This document shows, one piece after another, positions 35,501 to 46,800 of a stretch of 64,000 bases of DNA. Both the position numbers and the translations under genes were made by a program. Source of the stretch: Corythoichthys intestinalis. Lineage: Eukaryota > Chordata > Actinopteri > Syngnathiformes > Syngnathidae. Numbering within the stretch: position 1 is the stretch's first letter; each line of letters begins with the position of its first letter. The stretch lies in contig NC_080397.1 of assembly GCF_030265065.1 (NCBI RefSeq), positions 30,883,501 to 30,947,500 of the forward strand, given 5' to 3'. Below the pieces are notes generated by a model. The model was not told the DNA's origin and searched no databases. It saw only the letters and a program-made list of their open reading frames with translations.

Positions 35501-38500
35501 TATATACACAGAGGATGTTTGGACAATGTCTTGTCATACCAGTCTTATATTAAATCACTTGTGCCCCACCCTGAATATGACTCGAAAGTGTTTTGTCACA
35601 CAGTGTGTATTGTGAAAAAGGGATAGGTTGCTGACTCATGAAAATGAGTAAAGTTGCAGCTCTGTGTTAAAATTCTTTAGAGTCAGACACACTCAAGCTC
35701 AACTCAATGTAAATGGTTTTGAATGTAATGTGAAAATATTTACAGTAAATGGGTTTAGGCACTGCACATTCTCTGGAGTGGTGCCTCCAATCGCAAAAAT
35801 TGCACGAATCACACCAATCTTTAAATCTGGGGATAAAAATTATCTGAGCAAATACCGACCAATATCAATTCTGCCTACCCTCTCCAAGGTTTTAGAAAGA
35901 TTAGTCCACAACAAACTCTAACTAATAACTATCGAGACAAACTAAACATCATTGTCCCATCACAATATGGATTCAGAAAAGAAAATACTTCATATATGGC
36001 AGTACTTGACTTAATGGAAAAAGTCTACGATGCAATTGACAAAGGTGACTTTGGAGTTGGCTTTTTTTTTTTTTTACCTATCCAAAGCATTTGACACCAT
36101 TAACACTGAAATACTCATCCATAAACTGCAGTATTAGAGATTAGAGGCCTAGCACTACACAGGTTCCGTAGTTATTTGTCTGGAAGACATCAGTATGTCA
36201 ACATTAATATTTCTAAATCATCATACCCAGGGCTCCATCTTAGGGCCACTCCTCTAAAACCTGTACAATGATTTTGTCAATTCCTCATCCGTTTTACATT
36301 AAGTAATATTTGCTGACGATACAAATTTGTTCTTTTCCCATAAAAATCCAACTGCACTTGAGCAAATCATAAATATTGAATTACAGAAAATAGACACACG
36401 GTTAAAATGTAATAAACCATCTCTAAATATCAATAAAACAAATTACATTGTGTTTCGCTCCCATGAAAAAAAAAAAAACAAAAAAAAAACAAGTCACTAA
36501 GCAAATCTGCCTAAACATAAACGGAGAAAACATTGAAAGAGTCGACTCCACAAAATTCCTGGGGTTCCATATTGATGAGTACCTTAATTTAAAAAAAAAC
36601 ATATTGATGATCTTACAAATAAACTGTCAAAATATGCTGCTCTTCTTTTTTTTTTTTAACTGAGACATTATCTCCCACTCTCTGCACTTATCATTCTGTA
36701 TAAATCTTTATTTGAACCACATTTATAATACTGTAATATTATATGGTGCAACACATATCCAACTTTTCTAAAAAAGCTTGAAAACTACAGAAAGAAGTTA
36801 TACGTGCCCTAACATGGTCTGAGTTGAATGCTCCAACTAAAACAATTTTTCACCGCCACCACCTTCTGAGGCTTAAAGACCACAACTATTACCAAAATGC
36901 GTGTGTAATGATCATCAAAAGACTAAACCATAAATTAGGTGACCTCATCCCAAACTGTACTCCTCAGCACACATATACTACCAGAAGAAAAAAATCAAAT
37001 CACGGGGAAAAAAAACGAAGGCTTAAGTGTAAATGCTTTGGCATTGTGCGCAAAGTACCACAGATTTGGAATGAATTTGACGAAACACTTAAAATGTCAC
37101 ACTCCATCTCCATCTTTAAGAACAAACTCATCTCCTAGCAATGCATATATAATATGCTGATTCTTTGAATAACATTACTGGTGTCTCATATCAAATTCAA
37201 TGTAACCAGAATTTTGAAATTGTCCACAGTTAATTGTATGTGTGTGTGTGTGTGTGTGTGCTGTCCAACTGGGCCCCTGCTAAAAGCTTTAAATAGCTTT
37301 TTTGGAGTGTCCTATTCGCCCATCTTATCATGTGAGCTGCTAGTGTATGAACATGTACTGTTTTTTGATGTGTGAATAAACTGAACATTATAGTAATTTT
37401 TCATTTCTGAAACCTAAAACAACATTCACATTCTTAACAATTTCAGCAATTTTTGTGTTCTCATTGGAACTTTGAATGTGACCTTGCATAGAATTCCACC
37501 CACCCGACCAGTTTCATGCATAAGAAAGATCAAAAAAGTGTGTGGCCTATGTCAAGTTTTCATCTGTGATTTGATTGCAATCGCTTTTATAATTCAAACC
37601 CGTCTGCAAAAGATCAGATTTCAAATCAGTGATAAGGCGACATTACACAGCGGCCTATTATGCTAGTACCTGCTCATTTGTGCTTCCTCCACCCCCACTC
37701 ACCAATGGCCGTTTACAGTCTTTATAATATAAACACTTGATGCTGACACACTCACTCATCAACGGCCAATCAGATTGAGGCAAAAGTAAAAAAAAAAAAA
37801 AACATGTTTATATTTTATCCAGTCAGCCACATGATGTTATGAAAAATAATATAAAACTATGTTGCAGTAGAAGAGAGAGAGAAAATCATGGTGGCAATGA
37901 AATCTGCTGAACAGAAACCCATTACAAAAGCAGAAACTGTTTTAGATCTCAATGGTTGGTCCCCTGCGAATCACATGCCATTTCGGCTTTTGATTTTTCC
38001 GACAATTTCAGCCTGACCTTATTGAACCGCTTGATCATCCACTTGTCCCAGTGATTGAGCATATCCAACCACTTCACCTCCCTTTGCCGGAGCACTGCTG
38101 TAGGTACATCCTGAGCTCTGGAGACACCAAAGAACACATTATTTCACTTCATGTAAACACATGTTCCTTGTTTAAACCAATTGGAGTAAGCATTGAGTGA
38201 TCTTCAGTTGTACAATATAAACACCCAGACCCGCCAGTAAAAAGGAAGAGAATTGTGTGCAAGATATTTCTAATGGTTGAATTAAAAGTGCTGTGAGTGT
38301 ATCTCTAGTGGTTGAATTACAAGTTCTGTGAGTGTAAATAGCTATAAAAGATGAAAAAAATTGAGTTACTTCTGCAGTATGTTTAATACCTAATTTTAAG
38401 AGTGGCAGTTTTGGCTTAACCTAAATATCTAGACACCAAAATAGAGACCCACATTAAAAGCTTCAATTGAAAAAGTAAGTACAAGGAGTTCTAACATAAA

Positions 38501-39193
38501 ATTATGAGTGAGGTTGATGCTTATTCAACTATACAATTATCTCATTGGTGAAGGCGTGTAATTAAAGGTTCATATTTCTTCAAAAGGTGCTATTTTTGGA
38601 CAGTCTTCTTTAATTTGCACTAGTTGTTGGAGACTGCGGATAAGGACAAATATTAGTCATCAACAATATGTCAACCCCCGAGATTATATTAAATCTACCA
38701 AATATGTTATTAGACAACTGTATCATCTGGCTCCTATTCTTTTAGTAGGGAAACACATTGTTGTCTAGCCCGCTGTAAATGATATTTTGAGTTATTTTTT
38801 TTTACAAACGTCCACCGTTATAACTTGGTCATTCTGTTTCAGTGAGGAAAAAACACACGGGGTAGATTATGAATATCAACTGTGCCACGCGGCTCTTTCA
38901 TTGCTGCATCCAGATACCTCTCTTCGCGATAAATCACATTTCTGTTGATCATTCTCCCTTTTTAGGCTTCAAATTACTTACAGAATAACACTGATTTCAA
39001 ATCCAACTTACGACTCCTCCGTGTACTGTTGTGCTCCGCCAATAAATCCATATTTGTCCGTTTGTCTGTCGCTGGTGAAACCGTTGATCTCGGAGTCGGA
39101 ACCCAACGAACTTCCGTCTTCGATGTGGCTGCTGCTGACGGTCCGAATGCTCCTTGTGTCCAAGGGCCGACGGCCGTTCTCCGTGTTGGCCAT
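27029..39193 (-). CDS. tbc1d10a: TBC1D10A (EPI64), Rab GTPase-activating protein, 9 coding exons, 502 aa
   Basis: Coding exons: 39193-39012, 38117-38018, 33286-33179, 32936-32830, 32746-32632, 31370-31305, 30796-30607, 28653-28499, 27514-27029. All introns are GT-AG and codon counts agree at each join. The protein stimulates GTP hydrolysis by Rab GTPases (Rab27A and Rab35 are known targets of the mammalian protein) at the cortical, microvillar membrane. The TBC domain runs from about residue 100 ([17 protein letters not shown]) to 310. The arginine finger is I145-x-x-D148-x-x-R151 and the glutamine finger is Y186-C-Q188. The proline-rich tail ends in DTYL, the PDZ-binding motif by which EPI64 binds EBP50/NHERF1. 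The start MANTENGRR is favoured because human TBC1D10A starts at the same place; an in-frame ATG 84 nt upstream would add a hydrophobic stretch. Human length is 508. Introns 2, 5 and 7 hold transposons. Confidence 0.95.
28382..28410. repeat. Poly-A tract in TBC1D10A intron 8
   Basis: About 29 adenines on the plus strand. Low complexity. Confidence 0.9.
28714..29733 (-). mobile_element. hAT (Charlie-like) element in TBC1D10A intron 7, 1020 bp
   Basis: Ends CAGGGGTCCCCAACCTTTTT and, inverted, CAGGGGTCCCCATTTGCCGG, followed on both arms by CGGACCGGT or GCGGCCCGG motifs. Flanking octamers TTTTAAAT and GTTTAAAT match at seven of eight. It keeps a C-terminal scrap of transposase on the minus strand (29039-29266) and is otherwise deleted. 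Same strand as the host gene. Confidence 0.9.
29039..29266 (-). pseudogene. hAT transposase C-terminal (dimerisation) fragment
   Basis: The frame reads [20 protein letters not shown], then [20 protein letters not shown] and [14 protein letters not shown]-x-EYP followed by LLPFxTTYLCEAGFS is the conserved end of hAT transposases of the ZBED5/FAM200/SCAND3 type. The frame stops soon after CEAGF, as in a truncated copy. Everything upstream is missing. Confidence 0.7.
29819..30363. mobile_element. hAT-type non-autonomous element, 545 bp
   Basis: Ends AAGTCCTGCAACGATTAATC and, inverted, TAGGGCTGCAGCTATGGATT. The octamer ATCATCAT is duplicated at 29811-29818 and 30364-30371. Non-coding; in TBC1D10A intron 7, 85 bp from the preceding hAT. 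Confidence 0.8.
31912..32356. mobile_element. Possible MITE in TBC1D10A intron 5
   Basis: CTTTAAAGCTACTATACGGA at the left and, inverted, CTTTAGAGGTGCTATATGGA at the right form imperfect terminal inverted repeats. No clean duplication was found. The GC content of the middle is higher than the flanks. Family unknown. Confidence 0.5.
32488..32522. repeat. Poly-T tract in TBC1D10A intron 5
   Basis: About 35 thymines on the plus strand. Low complexity. Confidence 0.9.
33552..33967. mobile_element. pogo-type MITE in TBC1D10A intron 2
   Basis: After TA it starts CAGTGATCTCTCGCTACTTC; the right side has CACGGTTTTTCACTTTATGC and a degraded end near GAGCAATCACCG. The CAGTGATCxCTCGC start is typical of small pogo/Tigger derivatives of fish. 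The interior is AT-rich and non-coding. Confidence 0.55.
33990..35075 (+). pseudogene. Heavily degraded Tc1/mariner-type transposase
   Basis: Fragments read in shifting frames on the plus strand: [26 protein letters not shown]-stop-FDEST, [12 protein letters not shown], then SPDLSP-like SRPVSH and [20 protein letters not shown]. The order (FDES, then a QDNAKPH-like block, then SPxLSPIE and a KR-rich C-terminus) is that of DDE transposases of the Tc1/mariner superfamily. Many stops and shifts; old. Ends are not defined; an A run at 35071-35089 follows. Confidence 0.6.
35750..37140 (+). mobile_element. LINE fragment with reverse transcriptase remnants (CR1/L2/Jockey group)
   Basis: Readable reverse transcriptase blocks in order: [20 protein letters not shown] with [13 protein letters not shown] (35800-35920), [60 protein letters not shown] (the catalytic DD pair), and [10 protein letters not shown] (about 36550). 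The 3' end carries [14 protein letters not shown]. Frames shift between blocks, several within A or T runs, and the 5' part (endonuclease) is missing. It lies in the sense-opposite orientation in TBC1D10A intron 2. Confidence 0.8.
37238..37260. repeat. (TG)n microsatellite
   Basis: About 11 TG units directly after the LINE fragment. Potentially polymorphic. Confidence 0.9.
37379..38017. other. TBC1D10A intron 2, proximal part, nothing recognised
   Basis: Intronic sequence between the LINE region and exon 2 with no further element I can support. Confidence 0.5.
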
Positions 39194-39600
39194 GTTAGCT
39201 TCGACAGCTAGCACGCTAGCGAGGTTGGCTAACGTCAGCAAGCCTGTTGACAAGCCCAAATCCAAAGCCCCCACCAATAAAGATAAGCAAATAATGTTTC
39301 CTTAGACACATACGACGGTCGAATCAAACATAACGGACGCTGTTTCTTCTGAAAACGAGGCATTCCCTTCTACTGTCCCCTCGCTCACCATTACTAATCG
39401 CCACACCACAACAACCCAAGCCATAAAACACACGGTGGTTCCGAGTTTACAGGGAAAATGTGAACGTCACGTCAAATGCAATCCGAGGTTTAACATTACT
39501 AGCTAGGATGCTAAAGCAAACTTACGTTAGCAGCGCAGAACTCGGCTCCACCGTCAATTGACGTTTTAGTGAACAGCATTGCAAGCGGAACTTACTAAAC
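39194..39600 (-). promoter_or_regulatory. Inferred TBC1D10A promoter/5' leader region
   Basis: Sequence just upstream of the start codon contains several CpGs (with exon 1 being CpG-richer than the surroundings). No TATA box at a decisive place was seen. Inference from position only. Confidence 0.35.
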
Positions 39601-39821
39601 GAAGGCAATTAAAGTGGAAAACAATGCCATAGTTGAGCTCGACGTCCTGTCAAATTTTGCTTCGACCAGCAGTCCTGACTGGCAGTGAAGTCAAGTGATT
39701 TGTCTTGGGATAGGAATGCTACTGTTACCTCTAGTGGTTTCTCTTGTTACTACAATTTGTAAAGGGCTAAAATGCCTCTTCAGAGTCAGTATTTGATTTG
39801 TGTAGTGTATATGATTACATT

Positions 39822-40447
39822 CAAGGGCATAGGTTTGGTCTCAAAATTGGTAGGGACGCTATAATAGCATAACTTGCATGAACACATTTTGCTGGGGACA
39901 GGAGAGATAAGGTGAATAGGGGTCAGGGCTACATTTCTCACGAATATGCTGATGTACGTAAAAAATGAAAAAAAAAGTTAAAATGGTTATTTTCATGACG
40001 TCTTTTTACATTACATCCAGTGACTTGCTGCTGCTGGCCGAAAAAAAAAACTTCTAATATCCCTCCTCTTCAAAGGGGGGAGGAATAGGCATGTTGTATT
40101 TCTGTTGAGGCTGTGTTAGCCTGAGTGTGTGTGTGTGTGTGTTGGGGGGGGGTTAGTCATCAGCCAATCAATCGTGCGTTTAAGGGGGGAAAAAATGGAC
40201 CTGCACATTCAGCAAGTGAAAAGGGGTATATGTAAGTCTGAACATATGAAAATAATTTACTTAATAATGGTAGGGTCAATTCTATCGTTACAAATTATGG
40301 GAAGGTAATCTTAAAACACCTGTATAACTGAAATCATTGTACAATTATTATTATAGTATTGCTTAAAATTTACTGGGGACAATTTGAGCATCCTGAAAAG
40401 TTGGTAGTGTTATGTCCCTACTGTCCCTATGCAAACCTACGCCCTTG
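39822..40447. mobile_element. hAT-type non-autonomous element between TBC1D10A and SF3A1, 626 bp
   Basis: Ends CAAGGGCATAGGTTTGGTCT and, inverted, CAAGGGCGTAGGTTTGCATA, followed on both arms by GTAGGGAC. The octamer ATTACATT is duplicated at 39814-39821 and 40448-40455. Contains a (GT)n run near 40124-40142. Non-coding. It ends about 65 bp before the inferred SF3A1 polyadenylation signal. Confidence 0.85.
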
Positions 40448-40512
40448 ATTACATTCATTGTAGTTCAGTACAGTAAAACAATTATTCACCAAGATTTTGG
40501 GTTAATTTTGCC

Positions 40513-40518
40513 TTTATT
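40513..40518 (-). terminator. Likely polyadenylation signal of SF3A1
   Basis: AATAAA on the minus strand, about 360 bp past the SF3A1 stop codon. It would give a short 3' UTR ending near 40490, just outside the hAT element. Confidence 0.45.
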
Positions 40519-40552
40519 AACGAATAAAAATGCACCATAGAGCAATTGAGTC

Positions 40553-40720
40553 AATGATTAACCTATTAGCTACCACTGAAGGCGCTAAACATTCAATCCG
40601 TTTAAACTGAAAGGTCTGGCTGTGAATGCTCATCTTTGACCGTCATTGACGGCGTTAGACGTCCAGTCCATTTTGAGAGGCTGGTGCTGTCAATTGCAAT
40701 CATTGATTACAAAGATCATC
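40553..40720. repeat. Dispersed repeat (CCATTGACGGCG family), copy 3
   Basis: TACCACTGAAGGCGCTAAAC, GTCATTGACGGCGTTAGACG, and TCCAGTCCATTTTGAGAGGC form two tandem-like half units, related to the copies at 3058 and 9305. It overlaps the SF3A1 3' UTR region if the transcript extends to 40490. Confidence 0.5.
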
Positions 40721-40879
40721 ATATAATTTGAATGACTAAAAAAAAATAATAGCAATTAGGGTAAACAAGCTACATTACCACAATACTAGATACGATTCTA
40801 ATGAAAAATACATTTAAAACATGACCCAATAAACAGATCCAACTTCAAAATGTGATACAAAAAAATATTTTCCAGAGGC

Positions 40880-43800
40880 TCACTTCTTTCTTCCACCTCT
40901 CTCTTTCAGCCCCAAATGAATGACTGAACCTGTGACCATGTTGTAATAAGCCAGAGAGTTGGAGTCTTTGATGAAAATGCCCTGAGAAAATGAAATACAA
41001 GTGAATTAGTCGACCATACATATTTCTGCTGGGGTTGATGATTTACCAAAAGTAAATTTACCTCATATTGTAATTTCTGCTTTCCTGCAGGCATGCCTGT
41101 TGCTTCGTGGATTTTGACTTTAATAACAGAAACCTGAGGGGAAATTATATTTAGACATCCATTATGCCAGTCTTAAAACAAACCTGTTGAGGAATTGTAT
41201 TAGCTCGTTGGTTATGCAAGTGTTAAGAAGAGTTTCCCGTGGAACAAAAAACGAGAATAAAAGTACACCAATTACCTGGTCTGTGAGTGGGACAGTGAAA
41301 TTGAGTACTTGGCCACCGAGCTTCCATTCTGTTTTGTCCTGCATGTTGGGGACCTGGACTTTGACTGCCACTGGACCCTTAAGGAAAAGTAACACAACAA
41401 TAACTTTATAAAAGACGTAAATTAAAAACTTTTCATTATTCGTAATACCAAGATGTTCTTACTGATGCTATTTTTCTTGTATAAACAAACAACTTGATTT
41501 TATAGTTTATATTCAACTACTAATAGCATACCGCACGTATGCTATTTTTAGACCGCAAGGCTGCATCACCGTCGTAAACCGGAAGGGGCTCAACATAAAA
41601 GCGCTCACACATACAACCCATGCTAGTACTGCTCGTTTTCTGCCGGTAATCTTTCCAAAAAGAACATGCTGCGTAAACACTGCTGCTATGGAGCCTGAAG
41701 AAACAACTCTAGACATTACGACATATAAGGGATGTTTTCTTCATATGTTTCCCGAAGGCAAAAACTCAGAAGAAAAAATGTGTACGGACGTCCAAAAGAC
41801 CAGTTTAACGCCAGCAAGGTGAAGACATTCACCTTCATATGCAGTAAATATTCCATTGGGGGCCATGGTGCTACAGATGACAATGCTCATCCATAGCCTG
41901 CCACAGCCCGCCCTGAAAAGGTAAGCCATTTCGATATTTTTACTTATTTTTTAGCTTGGCGTTTTGCTGTGCTGCTTCTGACAGACAATGACCTGAAAAA
42001 AAATTAAAAAGGTATCTGATCTGACTGCCACTGTTGTTACCTTTTCTGTTGTAAAGAAACAACTTTAGTAAGGGCGAAGTCTAAATAAATTAATAGAATT
42101 AAGATTTGTTATTAGGGATGGGAATTGATACGATTTTTACGATTCCGATTCCATTATCGATATTGGTTAACGATTCGATTCTTTATCGATTGTCTTATCG
42201 ATTCTAATTTCGGGAAAAAGAAGAATAAACGTTTTGATTGGCATCGAGTTTGTTTAATCAGAAGTCACCTTACAAACTCACAACGCGGTCAAAAGAGGCC
42301 CAAAGCCTCAGTGTTAACTGTGGCAATAAGTGGCAAATGCACAAGAATGTGTAACATTTTACTGAAACATTTTTCTAATAGAAATAAAAAAATACTGGTA
42401 TATATTTGCATATAGGTCGTTGTTCTGCCTTTGGCAATATGTGTTAAAGCAGGGGTCCCCAAACTTTTTCCTGTGAGGGCCACATAACTTTTCCCTTCTC
42501 TGATGAGAGGCCGAGGTCAGTTTGTAACAGAAAAAGTGTGACGATTGCAGGTGTGCGTAAATGTAAAAAGAAAAATGTTTTTCAGAAAGCCACAATCAAA
42601 TAACCCTCTGTGGATTCTTCACGGAACAAAAGTAAATAAAATAATAATATAATATAATAATAATAATAAATAATAGCACTATTAATTAAATAGATAATAA
42701 CCAAATAACCCTCTCTGAGTTATTCACTGAAAAAGGCCAGGAAATAAATAACACTACTGAGGGAGAAAAAAAAAAAAAAAAAATTCCAAATGCTCTCTGG
42801 AATTGTTCAGGGGGAGGGACCAAATATGGAGCCGCGGGCCGTAGTTTGGGGACCCCTGTTTTTATTTACCAGTATATTGAAATGCATGCCTTTTAGTTTT
42901 AATGGTGCTTTCACGCTCAAGTGGTGGCACTCTTGCGCTTCCTCACGCGAAGAAGAATGCGCTCACGTGAAGAAAAGCGCGCTTACACGCGAAGACGAAG
43001 AAATGCCGCATCCAAGCGAGTTAGTGAGAAAGGGAAACACTGCCACGAGCCTACGTTCTTTGTTAATGTTTGTAAAATATCTACAGAGGCAACGCCTGTA
43101 TGTATCATCTTCTGTGTTGTTGTTGTGTGTTTCCACTCGCGATCGGACACTTAAATCAAGTTGTGTAGTGGTTTAAACGATGTGCTAATGCTAGCGAACG
43201 CATGCTAACTGTTTGTTATTACTGTGTTAGCAGCTAATCATCGCTGATTTACGTTGATGCAAACCCGTTTGTTATTGGGGACGAAATTGATTTGTTTCAT
43301 TTCTATTTTTAGTTTCAAGTGGTGGTTGAATAAAGTCAGCAAACTTTACCAACGTCTTCTGCATCGTCATTTGGGAGTTTAGCTAGCTGTATAGCCAGGA
43401 CTGAGCATTAGCGTCTCGGTGAGGACAGTGCAGTCTATTCCCTCCCGATGCAGTCATCTCCACCTTGAAATGACTGCAAGTCGCTTTGTTGTAATTTTTC
43501 CTCGTGAAGTGAAGACACACTTTCGAGCGTTCGAACCCGCGTGCTGTCATTGTTATGTTTACGGCGGCAATGCTCGTGCTAAACTATCGTAACCTTTCAT
43601 TTTCACGCTTTTTCCTGGTGAAGTGTAGCCAAACTTTGGAGCGAGTGGTTCTTGGCGCCATGCTAGTTTGATGCGTCTGGACAACAAGACATGTCACGAC
43701 GCAATATGCGTCTTTAGGGATCGTTAAAGGGATCATTAAGGCTTTTTCATTGTGATGTCGAGGCCTCGAAACACTCGGAACAGGTTCGGAATTGGAATCG

Positions 43801-46800
43801 GATTTCGATTCCCATCCCTATTTGTTATTAATTAAAACATTAGTTACTAATAATAACTAACTAATATTAATAATTACCGAGTAGCATTTGCGATCGCTAC
43901 ACAAAACTAGCATTGTAAATTACCCCCAAGAACAGTCAATGACGTAAGACAACCAGAGGGTATAATATATAAGGAAGACAGGGTATATGCTGGTAAAGGA
44001 TAGCTTGTTGAAACAGGATAATGTCCTTCTCAGTGGCGTAAGGCAATGCGCACAAGAAAAAGGTGTCGATAAAAAAGCAACCTCTGGATCAGGTCGGCTC
44101 CTTTTCCCTTCTTTTTCAGCCATCACTTTAACTGAACATTTGTGTGTTCTTCCACATCTTTACCAGTGAATTTGGCACCAGGGACATCATTTTCAGACAG
44201 AATTGGTAGCTTTAACTCAGTAAACATCTCGTTCATGCACTATTTACTTGCATAAAGCAAGAGGGACAAACGCAAGTTTGACCCCCCTAGCAATATTTGC
44301 TAACGTCATGAATATTATTGAGCAAAGGTGATGTGTTACATGCGGTACGCAGTTAAATGTTCATTTTTTTAAATGGTCAACATAAGTAGGAGTTTTTGTT
44401 AATGATGGCACAGGAAAAAAATACCTTGTTTCTGCGAATAAACTCATCCTCTGGAATAAGGTTGTCTTCTGTCTTCATCTTTTTGTTCATTGGCTCATCA
44501 TCATGAGGCATTGGAGGATGAGAGGGCGGTGCAGGAACAACATTTGGGGGTTGTGGTACAGGAGGCGCAGGAACAAATGCTAAATGGTAATGATGTGAAA
44601 ATCAGATGTCAATTTAACATGGAGTGACAGCAGTCATTTTTAAAATAGGAATCTATCTTACTAGCTGGAACAACCATGGGAGGTGGTCTCGGAGCCATCA
44701 TGTGAGGTGCCGATGGTGGCATTGGAACCACATTGATGCGGGGACCAGGAATCATTGGAGGCATTGATGTTAAAACTTGTCCTGGAGCCAAGCGCACAAC
44801 TGGAGCCACAGGTGGCCTTGGTATTACAGGCACAGCTGACAAAAGAGTGGTGCGCACGGGAGGGCCCACCTGAAAGCCAAGAAAATTAGACTGTGGTAAA
44901 GCAACAACATATCTGTAACAAAACTTTGTGTAAGTGACCTACATTGGTGGGGGGACGTTGTACAACTGCAACTGGAGGGCTCGGTTTAGGTAAAAGAGAC
45001 GCAGCTGATGGCATAGGAGGCATGTGGTGAGTGTCACTTGGTTTGCTTGGTCCAATCTTCTCTTTATTGTCATCCTCTCCCACAAGCCCTTTGGCCTTGT
45101 GAATGGCTTCAATCTGCTCTTGAAGGGTGATGTTGGCTTGTGCGGCTTGCTGGGTGCGTGCCATACTTCCAGAGTGGCCGTCCCAGGTGACCTGAAGACG
45201 GAGAACAACAACACAGTATGAGGAAAATGTGAGAGAGAAAAAAACTATATAAGCTCATAAAAGCACTCACCTTTTCCTCTGGCTTCTGGATTTCTTCTTC
45301 ACCAATTTTCTTACCGATAGCCGTCTCCTCCACACCAAAGATATCAGTACGTCTCTCAGCCAGTTGCTTCAAGCTGCTATCAATGTCCATTCCAGGAGCG
45401 TAAACTTCGTCTTCAGTCTGACGGTCTCTGATGCTTCGGTCTCTTTGCTCCAACCAGCGTGGATCCAGCAGACCGATACGCATGTGCTCAGGTATTTTAC
45501 TAGCTGGAATCTTCTCACCAGTAATAGGTGAGATGAGATACTCATCTGACGTGACAACTGGTGCTGGCGCTTTGGAAGCTGATGAAATACAGTTATGAAA
45601 TCATCACATCCAGGAGATGGTGACATAATTTGACATCCTAATTAGATTTGCAAAATCTAAAAAGGCGGCAGCCCTTACCTTTTGGATCATAGTCTTTACG
45701 AATGATAACTTGGTCTGGAGTTGGGGGTAGCGGGGGTGGCATTGGGTTGCTGGGAGGCACTGCCACTTTAATTCCTTCATCCTCTTCATCAGAACCCTAA
45801 AATGCATGATTAGCATTGCTCTTTCTAGTTTGTTCTTTTAAAAATACAATCATGATTACACCTCTTATTACAGATTATTACAAAAAAGTACCATTTTTTT
45901 CAGCTGTTCCAAACTCTTACCTCGTCCATGTCCTGGACCTGGGTGTCTTGATCCAGCTGCAAGGCCTGGCCAACATTCCGCACCTCCCGATCATCATTTT
46001 CTTCATCGCTTTCAACTTCCATTTCAACTTCCTCACTCTCCCCATACTTTTCGTAGCGCTCTTGGATTAGGATGCGGGCACCAAGCTCCTCAGGGGTTGT
46101 GGGCGGGGGGAAATGTCCTAACACGAACAATAACATTTGAGGTTGTGATTTCAAGTGAAATGGACCACATATTTTCAAAAATTGTTTTGTTTTTATTTCA
46201 CAGCATTTTTTTGGGTGGTACATTTTTGCTGTGGTACTGTTTACCGGTAGTTTGTACTTTATGCAGGTATCATGCTGAAATATGAGTGCTGGTATTGTGG
46301 CAACAGTACTATAACCTTTTAATTACCTTTACTCTCAGGGACAGTCATAACAGTCATAACATATGAGAATATGTTATGTATGTGCCTTGTTTTTTTTGGG
46401 ATAAAGACAACACTTGTAAGAGTTATACCAACTATAATACCTTGCTCGTTGGGCTGGAAATCCACCGTCTCCACCACAACAAAATCATGCCAGTCAATTT
46501 GAGCATACGCTACTCGTTCCTTCTCTCTTTCCTCCTCTTCCTTCTTTCTTTCACGCTCCTGGTACTTTGCCCACTCAACACGGTACCTCACCTGTTTGTT
46601 TGGCGATGGAGAAAGTCAATTTAGAGAGGCGGCAAGATGTTAAATGCTTTTTGTGGCTTACCTGGTCCATAACCTCTTTTGGATTCTCTGCCTCTTTCTT
46701 CATCTTTATCAGCAGGCCTTTAGGAGGAATTAAAATCTACAGGTGAAGAAAACAAAGATAAGTTGTTTCGCAAAGTATACAAAAATGTGAGGAAAAATAC

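Noticed and set aside
42790-43176. 128-residue plus-strand open frame in SF3A1 intron 12
   Set aside because: It crosses the end of the nested hAT element (42450-42858) into the outer one, so it cannot be a conserved gene.
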